NCBI GenBank assembly: GCA_946122785.1
Contig: CAMGYJ010000006.1
Location: forward strand, 54,766,066-54,830,065
Length of the DNA: 64,000 nucleotides
Direction: 5' to 3'
Source: Linum tenue
Taxonomy: Eukaryota > Streptophyta > Magnoliopsida > Malpighiales > Linaceae
Shown here: piece after piece, positions 56,365-64,000 of the stretch
How the letters are laid out: every line of letters begins with the position of its first letter
Position numbering within the stretch: position 1 is the stretch's first letter
Made by a program: the position numbers and the translations under genes
The notes under the pieces: generated by a model
Database searches by the model: none
What the model was told of the DNA's origin: nothing
The model's input: only the letters and a program-made list of their open reading frames with translations

Positions 56365-58130
56365 GAAGAAAACAACCCGCAAACGGACCCACCCATCCAA
56401 ACCCCGTCCAAACCCCCCTTATTTATCATAAAATTAAAGTTTAAGGTTGGGTGAGAGTTTTCTTTTGTATAACATGCCTTTATTGGGTTGGGTGTGGATT
56501 TTGAGTAACACAACCCGTAGAACCCGACCTAACCCGTGTTGAACTATTGTCATAAATGTTCGTATCTAAACATACTTGTGTTGTAAATAAATATATTTGT
56601 GAGAAAATTAAGATATCTTGTCATATTTTTCTTGTGGTTTCTCTAACCTAATACATTCTTCAACTTAAAATATAGACGTAGATTTAATATAAGCTATGAT
56701 TCATGTAACATCTTTCTTGTGTACAATTTTAGAAGAACAATATATTAGGAATGTGCTAGCTTATAATCGCTTTAGCTTATTTCGACAAATATTTATGGAA
56801 AAACTAGACATATGTTGAAATAAATTGTATTTCATTAAAATGCAAATAATATTTATCCATATTGATAGTTTTCACCTTGACTTATTTATTTTAATTTTTA
56901 ATTTTTGTATGATATTTTTGTAGTGTAGAATAGGTGCATTTATTGTGTTGGGTTGGGTTTTTAATTAAAAATATCTCCAACCCGATCCAACCCAATTATT
57001 AGCAAAGCATAGGGTTCTAATTTTTTGGGTGGGTTTGAATAATATTTTTCAAACCGTAGTAGGGGTTGCAGTCAGTCGGTTTCGTTTAGCCGGAACTGAA
57101 AACCAAGTTACCGGTTAAACCGAGCCACCCCCTATAGCTGCCGACCACCGACCGTAAGAGAGGTCACGGTTAGTCGGCCAACGGACCGGTCGTTTCGGTT
57201 TTAGGCTCGGTTAGCCGGCCAACCGAAAAAATTACATTTTCCACAAAAAAAAAACTAAAAATTAATTAACAAAACAAAAATTCTCCACCACTCATCTCAA
57301 TCCTTATCTCCTCCTCTCTCCTTCCTTCCTCCACCAGACCACTTCTCTTCTCTCTCCTTCCTTCCTCCACCATTTCACACCCACCAAACCACTTCTTCTT
57401 CTCTCACCTTCTTTCTCCATGGATGAACATGCAGGGGTCGCCGGGGGCGGGTGCGTCGGTCGTAGCCACGTCAGCAGCGGGAGCCTCGGTGGTGAGGGCA
57501 GATGGGGAAGACACGTCGGCGAACCGGCTTCCGAGCTTCTCTCTTTCCTTATTATGCCTGGCGCCGAGCAGTGGAGGAGGCGGCGGGGCGCAGGGGAGGC
57601 GGCGGGGGGTGCCGAGGCGTGGAGGCGGCGGGGCGCAGGGGAGGCGGCGCCGCGGCGGGGGGTGCCGATTTGATTCTCCATGACCTTGACTGTGGAGGCG
57701 GCGAGGCGGGTGACGGGCGGCGAGGCGCAGCGAGGCGCCGGGGAGGAGGAGGTCGTCGAGGCGAGGCGGCGGGCAGAGGCAGTCGGCAGAGTGTGTGAGG
57801 GTTGAGGGAGAACGAAGGCCAGCAGTGCTAGGGTTGGGAGGGAGTTGGTGTATTTAAGAGTAGGCAAAATGACGTCGTTTCATCTCGGTCGGTTAGCGTC
57901 GGTTAGCCGGTTAACCAGCTTCGGTTTCTCGGCTAACCGCTTGACCACTGATCCCTTCCGTCAACCGACCGCCCCTCTGTTTTTTTGGTTTTCGGTTAGC
58001 CGCTAATCGGTGGTTAACGGTTTGACCGGCCGGTTAGCCTCTAACCGGCAACCGAAATGACAGCCCTAAACCGTAGTATATGGGTCGGGTGACTAAAATG
58101 ACCAAACTCGAACCACCCAACATGTGTACA
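56365..58130. mobile_element. Older hAT-like element, ends uncertain
   Basis: The left part TAGGGGTGAAGAAAACAACC and the right part, which inverted reads CACGGGTGTACACATG, carry AACCC-rich subterminal DNA (GGGTTGGGTGTGGATTTT, CCAACCCGATCC). No matching TSD is seen. The younger element 57060-58068 lies inside it. Confidence 0.45.
57060..58068. mobile_element. hAT-type element, 1009 bp, perfect TSD
   Basis: The termini TAGGGGTTGCAGTCAG and, inverted, TAGGGCTGTCATTTCGG are flanked by the perfect 8-bp duplication AACCGTAG (57052-57059 and 58069-58076). The subterminal regions are full of CGGTTAGCCGG words in both orientations. The centre (about 57300-57840) is GC-rich, with overlapping open frames on both strands (Arg/Gly or Ala/Pro-rich). 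I see no domain in them and regard them as non-coding. The interior might be captured host sequence. Confidence 0.88.
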
Positions 58131-58134
58131 CCCG

Positions 58135-59235
58135 TGACAGAGTATGCCTGTAGTTGAGGATGCTGAAGAAGAAGCTTAAACAAATCAACAATGAGTTCTA
58201 TTCGGATATTTCTCTAAGGCAGTGTTATTAAAGCCGACTCGAGCCAATAGGTCGGACCATCAAAATCGGCACCCGGAGGCCAGACCGGCCCGAAACGTCT
58301 TACCGGTTTTTTTTATTTTTGGCCATCCACTGGAAAAAAAATGAAAAAAATTGACGGGAGGTGAGGCGACTGGAGTGGTAAGGCTCGGATTGTTGTCGAC
58401 TTCGCTGCTCCATTCATCTATCAAATCGAGATCGCATAGGTGAATACCGCGAAGATGGTCGAGATGGTCGTCCTTTGGACATGGTGGCGGATCTGAGAAC
58501 GCGGTGAGCGAGGTGGAGGAAGGGTGGGGGGTAGGATTTTGTGAAGAAGAATAAGGTGATGGCGGTGGGCGCGACGAAGACGGTGGACCTATTGTGCGCT
58601 TCCTGTCAGAGATTTGCCACAGGAGGCGGTGAGGCTGGATGTGGTGGCGGCAGGGTGGGGGGTAGGGTTTTGTGAAGAAGAATAGTAGAAAAAGAGAAGG
58701 ATGAAAATTAGAAAAGTGTAAAGAGATTATTGTTTTTGAGAGAGAGTGAAGGTGAAGAAGGTGCGGCGGTCTTTGGGATGGGGTTGGTTAGGATTTTTTT
58801 TTTGTAAATATATATAATATGTAATATTACTAAATGGTACTTGGTAAATTTTATTGTAGTTATTAAATTATTAAATTGCTATCTTATTTGTCTTCTACTT
58901 ATGATATTATTGTTTATATAAGGTACCGGTTTTTTAACAGTCAAATACCGGTTAAACCAATAAAGTGTGAGCCGTTCACATTACCGGGTCATAGTCCGGT
59001 TCGGTTCTGACAACATTGCTCAAAGGGCTAGAGAGGCTGAGAAGGACTTAAGAGAAGTACAAGAGCTAGCTTTCTTTAACCCTTCCTCTGACTTACTTGA
59101 GCAGGAAGCAAAGCTTACAGTTGACTGTCTGCTTTATCAGAAGGCTGAAGAGGGTTTTTTAGACAAAAAGCAAGGATCCAAGTAGTCTCAGAGGGTGATA
59201 AGAACAATGCATATTTCCATCAATCTTTAAAGATA
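58135..59235 (+). pseudogene. LINE fragment split by a hAT element
   Basis: The left part (about 58150-58219) reads LKKKLKQINNEFYSDISLR. The right part (59019-59235) reads AQRAREAEKDLREVQELAFF, then LTVDCLLYQKAEEGFLDKKQ and, after a frameshift near 59180, VSEGDKNNAYFHQSLK. These are successive segments of the endonuclease-to-RT linker of plant L1-type LINEs (usual WLxxGDxNTxFFH motif). The hAT element 58220-59018 separates them. No catalytic RT is left. Confidence 0.8.
58220..59018. mobile_element. hAT-type element, 799 bp, near-perfect TSD
   Basis: The termini CAGTGTTATTA and, inverted, CAATGTTGTCAG are flanked by CTCTAAGG (58212-58219) and CTCAAAGG (59019-59026), an 8-bp duplication with one change. 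Removing the element and one duplication restores the LINE reading frame context, which supports these ends. CCGG-rich subterminal DNA is present (GTACCGGTTTTTTAACAG). Confidence 0.83.
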
Positions 59236-61155
59236 AGGGAACACACAAGTACTTCGAGATCCTTCTCGTTTTTCTTGGTATTGGTCCATGTGCGGTCTTC
59301 GTGTCTCTAAACGACTGCGGAGGTCTCCCAGCGTCAGATACTTGAGGCTAGCTTTGAACTCCTTACACTCTGCGGTGTCATGGGTGGTGATTTTGGGCCA
59401 GTTGCACTACTTTTTTCCATATTGCTGCTCCTGACCGAGAGGCGCCTCCCATTTCTTTCCACCTCTTCTTTTCTCCCTTCCTCACTCTCAGTCAGTAGGA
59501 AATACATACCTTCTGTTGTCACGCTTTGAGTATCTGTTTTGATACGCCTTTCACTCCGGGAAGGGTCTTTTGCGTTGAGCGACTCCTCGCATGAGTATCA
59601 ATCTGAGGGTATCCTTGTCGACTTCTATCATCAGCAGCCAATGCTTCCTCGAGCAATATCGCTCTCCGCACCACCTGATCCAACTCTGTCCACGAGGAGA
59701 GGATGGATTCCTTTTTTATGACGGTTCTTATGAACTCAGTGATGTTCGTGGACATTGTGATATTGCTCGCAGCTACCACCGGGGAGATGCCTTATATCTC
59801 GCATGTGATTGCGTTCCATCGGTCGTAGAATTCCGTCAAGGGTAGGGATGTCAATCCAACCCGTAACCATGGGTACCCTACCCGACCGTCACCGGTCAAC
59901 GAGGGTAATTACCCACTTTGACGGGTTAAGGGGCCGGTACGGGTAATACCCGGTTTCAAAATAAAGGGTAGGATACGGGTATGGTAATCAATAATATCTG
60001 CCCCGTTATACCCGCCCCGCTAACCAAAGGGTCAATTTCCCTTGAGAAATTTAGTTTATCTTGAGAAATTGAGTTTAGCTACCATTATTGATGATGAAGA
60101 TGTAGACGATTATTATGTTTGTGTGGATTGTCGAAGCAAGAACAATTATTATGTGTTTGCTGTTTTTATTTGTGTGGATTGTTGAAGCTAGAACAGTTAC
60201 AAGTATTGAGAATTTTTAATGGACAACAGTATGTAGGGGCATATATGTGTATAAGTTCATAGGTTAGGATTCGTACCCATGGTTACCCGAATATCCGTGG
60301 TTACCCGGTGGGTAGGATATGGTTATATAATTTTCATACCCGGTGGTTATTTGGTCGGGTATTTTAGAAGGCTCTACCCGACGGGTTAGGAGTTGGTATA
60401 GGGTAAACCCGCACCCGACCCTACCCATTGCAATCCCTAGTCAAGGGTTCCCTGTTTTCTCTGTATGCAATTTATAAGGACCGAGACGATGAGTTTGCGA
60501 CATCGCTAAGACGCAAATTTCTTCAAGAACAGCATCGCGAATTGCTCAAAATTCTCAATTATCCCTTCCGGGAGGGAGGTGTACCACGTTCGGTATTGGC
60601 CGCTGAATGTGACTGGGAACGCACGACACAAGTCTGAATCTGACGCATTGATGAGCTGCATATTTAGCATAAGCGCACAAAGATGGTATGTGGGGTCCCA
60701 TTGTATGTGGGTAGTCCTAGAGATGAAAAGTTAGGGGGAATCGGGGTCTTGAACAACTCTTTCGATAGAGGATTTTGAAGGACGTTCGGACTTTTTTGTT
60801 TTCCGAAGGTTGACCACAGGTGCTCCTCAAGAAAGTTGAGGTAGGCGTCTTCCACCTCGAGTCCCCCGCCCTCTATCTAAGCAAGGCTGTCAGGGACGTG
60901 GATGGTCTTCTATTTCTCTTCCCGCATTCTCCCCTTCAACCCTTCAGCGGGGTCTTCTTTTGCCTTCAGGAGCTGGAGGATTTGGACGAGATTGCCCTGC
61001 ATGCTTGCGATTTGTTGGCCTTGACTTTTGACCACATCCTCTAGTGTCGTTTCATCTTTGATTCTCGGAGAGAGACCCTGAGGGTGTTGTTCTCGACCAT
61101 TCCTTTGAGAAGGGTTTCAAACTCATCCCCCATCCTTTCTGTAACGAAGTCGTGT
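59225..61155 (-). pseudogene. gag: Ty3/gypsy gag remnant split by a hAT element
   Basis: On the minus strand, from the PBS downstream: a Gln-rich helix (KSQGQQIASMQGNLVQILQL), then KELFKTPIPPNF...LPTYNGT, then WYTSLPEGIIENFEQFAMLF (capsid). The hAT at 59843-60439 interrupts next. Then come SPVVAASNITMSTNITEFI and finally NWPKITTHDTAECKEFKASL, a zinc-knuckle-type segment with its second ligand changed to Pro. Several stops and frameshifts are present. Sequence breaks off near 59225 against the LINE fragment. No pol is present. Confidence 0.82.
59843..60439. mobile_element. hAT-type MITE, 597 bp, perfect TSD
   Basis: The termini TAGGGATGTCAATCC and, inverted, TAGGGATTGCAATGGG are flanked by the perfect 8-bp duplication GTCAAGGG (59835-59842 and 60440-60447). 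CCCGGT/GGGTAC-rich subterminal DNA is present, and no coding. It sits within gypsy gag, splitting it between the capsid segment and EFYDRW. Confidence 0.93.
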
Positions 61156-61173
61156 GCCCCACAGTGGGCGCCA
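61156..61173 (-). promoter_or_regulatory. Ty3/gypsy primer-binding site
   Basis: On the minus strand TGGCGCCCACTGTGGGGC lies three bases after the LTR end. This is the usual PBS form in one plant Ty3/gypsy group. Confidence 0.8.
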
Positions 61174-61176
61174 AAA

Positions 61177-61723
61177 TGTTAGGGCTTGATTAGTACCAGA
61201 CGGTTTGTGAGACTCACGAGTTATGAATGATCTTTGATCGTGGGGGGCAGTCGCGTGAACCCTGCAAGAAAGTTTTTTAGGGAATCCTGGGACCTCCTCT
61301 GATACCAAAGTTAGTGAGAGAAAGTGATCATGTGTAAACAAGAGAGAGAGTAGTAGTTGGAACTTGGAAGTTAACATAAATGTTGTCCTTCAGGGGTATT
61401 TGTAATAACTCTGGTCGAGGTTTGGGTATTTAATGGCTTGTCGGGCATTCTGGGACGCCTCTGGTTTCATTAAATGTGTTGCTAGTACAAATCCTTGTCA
61501 GTCTTCGTACAAAATAGGTCAGAAGGTCGTTGGACCTTTATGTCTGGCGGTCTTGCCAAGCTTACGTGCCTCACTGTCGGGCGGTCACCTAGTGTCGAGT
61601 CAAAGATCTCCCCTAGGGCTTGTGATCTCTTATTTGGGTCTAGCCCGCTTGTTTTGTGGGCTTTAGTATCCATGGGCCTTAGGGCCCACATATCTCAATA
61701 CTTGGCCCAACCATAGATTATCA
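61177..61723 (-). mobile_element. 5' LTR of the gypsy remnant, about 547 bp
   Basis: On the minus strand it starts TGATAATCTATGGTTGGG and ends CAAGCCCTAACA, followed by TTT and the PBS. The start is inferred from the TG dinucleotide and is less sure than the end. No 3' LTR is present in the window. Confidence 0.7.
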
Positions 61724-62875
61724 TGAATTGATCACAATGAAGACACTCAATGCTTACTATTTATTGAAATGTGTTTGGCAACAAGTGTACTGTCAGATAT
61801 TTGGTGAAGCTAATTGGTCAATGTTAACTAATATCATTGTATAGACTCAATATCTGATGAACGATAGAACAGGGTTTCGTAATCGGAGGATAATTGACTA
61901 TGCAATATCATGATAGGGCATGGTTAGGATGAGTTTACTTGATATTCTCCCACTTCCCCACTCACTAATATGATGTTCAGCAGCATAATTGTCCACTCTT
62001 GTATGATGTCTAGGATGAGTATTAGAACCAACTGAGTCTTTTTTTTAGTTGAGTAAAAAACTAAAAAGTTGCATATTTCATGAGTTGAGCTGACTGTGTT
62101 GAGTTTTAGAACCAACTTTGTCTTTTCCCTCTCATTTACTAAAGACTAAATGTGTGAGTTGGTGTTTGTAGGAATGGGTCGAGCTAAACGAAACCACCCA
62201 ACCAGCATCCTCTAATGCCAACTTGAAGCATCCTCCCCCCAACGACAATGCCAAACCAATCAAGGACAGGCACATCAACCATTCTTCACCTCCACCACCA
62301 ACGCCACAACAGCCGAAGGCTCAACTTGGAGGAGGGGAGCTGCACGACTTCCTCCAACTACCCGGCGAACATAGGAAGGCTATGGGATGCTTCTTCTCCT
62401 CCCATTTGGATAGCAAAGATGTTTTGATTGGGGTATCCTCGTCGTTGTCCCATATTCTCTGTTCGTTTGCTCAAAAAGTGGAATGAAAGTGGACGCCATG
62501 AATTCACATTTCACAAATTATGAAATTCATATACCATGCCATGAAATCCTTGATTCTCTCATTTGGTCGTATTCTTCCATTATCATTATACTTCTATATT
62601 TCATATCTGTCGCATTACATCTTTACAAAAATTGCTTCCACAAAACATTGTCAAATATTATTTATTCATTTCCATCACATTCCATGGAAACTTTCATGCA
62701 TTCATTACCTTCACAAACGAAAAGGGAAAACTAATGTGGAAATATGGGACAACCAAAAGACACTCCACTTGACTTCTGAACAATACAACCAGTCTTTGCC
62801 CCTTGTCCACCATTTTCCAATTGACGCTTACTATAAATTGCCAACCCCAACCCTCCCCACCAAAACAAACAAACC
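61724..62875. other. Intergenic, upstream of PAR1
   Basis: This probably contains the PAR1 promoter. A Pro/Gln-rich open frame (62223-62486) has no domain I recognise and no sign of splicing. Nothing else can be supported. Confidence 0.4.
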
Positions 62876-62882
62876 ATTACTG

Positions 62883-62889
62883 TATATAA
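62883..62889 (+). promoter_or_regulatory. TATA box of the PAR1 gene
   Basis: TATATAA lies 31 bp before the PAR1 ATG. Transcription would start very close to the ATG, so either the leader is very short or another start is used. Confidence 0.55.
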
Positions 62890-62919
62890 GTTCTCTCCAC
62901 CCGCCATTGATCAGTCCTT

Positions 62920-63783
62920 ATGGCTTCAGGATTAGGCTTCCAAGTCCTGGCAACTCTGTCTCTTGCTTTGGCTCTCACCTGCCTCCATCCCACCCACGGT
63001 AAAAAAAAATGCAACAAATTACCCCCTACCCCTTACTTTTTACCCTTTTCTCGTCGGAAGAAGATTCCGTGTCGTTTAAGAGGATTTTCAATTGTCTTGT
63101 CGATGCGGTTTTGCTGCAGGGGAAGAAACGATCATAACATGCGAGAAACTGGAGCAAGGCGCGTGCGCGTACGCTGTCTCGTCGACGGGAAAGCGGTGCG
63201 TGCTGGAGAAGCGCGTGAAGAGGGGAGGGCAGGAGGAGTACAACTGCCGGACGTCGGAGATCGAGGCCGACAAGCTGAAGAACTGGGTGGAGACGGATGA
63301 TTGCATTAAATCCTGCGGGTTGGAGAGGAAATCTCTGGGGATCTCGTCGGATACCCTCCTCAAGCCTGGACTCACACGCCACCTCTGCTCTACTCAGTGC
63401 TACGATGCTTGCCCCAACGTCGTCGACCTTTACTTCAACCTCGCCGCCGGTGAAGGTACCACTACTAAATAGATGTTGCCTCTTGGCCTATCGGCTGAAA
63501 TGGATCTTTAATGGGCTTATTTTGTGGGCCTGACTCGCTTTGATTATTTGTCGCAGGGGTTTCCCTACCGAAGCTATGCGCGGCCCAAGAATGGAAAGGG
63601 CGGAGGGAATTGACGGCCGATATTAAGAGCTCAGGCGGCCTTCTTATTGCGCCGGGCCCAATTCAGGCGATGAGGTACATGGTGGCACCGGCATCGCCGC
63701 CGGTACCGGAGCAACCGCCACCACTGAGGCGGGAGACAGACAGTTTCGCCCCGGAGCCTATCTCACCACTACCAAGCTATTAG
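62920..63783 (+). CDS. PAR1 family secreted cysteine-rich protein
   Basis: Three exons: 62920-62998, 63120-63455 and 63557-63783, all GT-AG, giving 213 residues. Exon 1 encodes a signal peptide (LATLSLALALTCLHPTHG). The mature part has the PAR1 (photoassimilate-responsive protein, PF06521) cysteine pattern: ITCEKLEQGACAYAVSSTGK, RCVLE, YNCRTSEIEADKLKNW, DDCIKSCGLERKSLGISSD, then LCSTQCYDACPNVVDLYFNL and LPKLCAAQ. The C-terminal 50 residues are Pro-rich and variable, as usual in the family. PAR1 proteins are plant-specific; the tobacco founder is induced by sugar and by virus infection, but the biochemical role is unknown. Expected location is the apoplast or cell wall. The exon 2-3 junction falls inside the conserved AAGEG-VxLPKLC motif, as in relatives. 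Confidence 0.95.
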
Positions 63784-64000
63784 TTTATCCATCAACGGAG
63801 TGATGAAGCTTATTAAGCACGTTATGCGATTTACGAATTACGAGTGGGAGATATTAATTATATTGATAGAATTACGATGTTTAATTAGAGTATCAGCGAA
63901 CGAAGGAATACAAAGAAGCAGCAGCAATGAGGATCCAATCTATTATGGCCGCTATGCTTCACTATAAAGACTTTGTAGTGTTTCGAATTATCATATCACC
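63784..64000. other. PAR1 3' flank
   Basis: The 3' UTR and downstream DNA of PAR1. No further gene start is visible before the window ends. Confidence 0.5.

Noticed and set aside
57304..57867. 187-codon minus ORF and overlapping plus ORFs near 57.4-57.8 kb
   Set aside because: Low-complexity Ala/Pro/Arg or Gly/Arg translations of a GC-rich core within a hAT element; no conserved domain.

Overview
The window is nuclear DNA of a flowering plant, most likely a eudicot. The evidence is GT-AG introns in plant-type genes, CCCTAAA (plant telomere) motifs, a Cassandra 5S-related LTR, Tat/Athila-type Ty3 retrotransposons primed at a TGGCGCCGTTGCCGGGGA site, and many hAT miniature elements with 8-bp target duplications. 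I cannot name the species. The DNA is AT-rich and mostly transposon. Two of the four host genes (SDR, GH17) are clearly more GC-rich than their surroundings.

Four host genes look intact. On the minus strand: a single-exon short-chain dehydrogenase (5403-6188), a secreted GH17 beta-1,3-glucanase with one short intron (47590-48701), and RNA polymerase III subunit RPC3 in 14 exons (50446-54410). On the plus strand: a PAR1 family secreted protein in 3 exons (62920-63783). For the three spliced genes I rebuilt exon coordinates by hand; every junction is GT-AG and every phase closes. The genes are unrelated in role and do not form a cluster.

Layout. 1-5.4 kb: diverged repeats, a hAT MITE, a Cassandra solo LTR. 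5.4-6.3 kb: SDR gene and TATA box. 7.0-8.3 kb: an inverted-repeat element carrying a 147-bp tandem hairpin array. 8.5-15.2 kb: hAT elements, MITEs, a Helitron end and a 337-bp TRIM. 15.3-19.5 kb: a decayed Tat/Athila element. 19.8-23.1 kb: CACTA end, two palindromic MITEs, nested hATs. 23.45-28.12 kb: a young non-autonomous Tat/Athila element whose 5' LTR lost its last third; an almost identical copy of the lost part lies inverted at 8.6-9.2 kb. 28.1-37 kb: a large repeat region with a PF20167-like ORF, a zinc knuckle ORF and two copies of a 1.2-1.4 kb segment, each with interstitial telomere repeats, bounded by short inverted repeats. 37-42 kb: repeats, a minus-strand coiled-coil gag-like ORF and a degenerate GC-rich motif field. 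42-47.2 kb: duplicated AT-rich repeats, a Helitron end, an RNase H pseudogene. 47.5-54.4 kb: GH17 and RPC3. 54.5-61.7 kb: a mitochondrial atp1 fragment (NUMT) just upstream of RPC3, then hAT elements that split a LINE and a Ty3/gypsy gag. 61.7-64 kb: PAR1 region.

The main message is transposon dynamics: at least nine hAT-type elements with readable 8-bp duplications, several nested in older transposons, plus rearrangements that can be dated relative to each other. I found no clear new multi-gene system. The best candidates for something undescribed are the 147-bp hairpin array, the paired palindromic MITEs, the moved LTR-tail/PBS segment and the GCGGTGTCGTTTT motif field.
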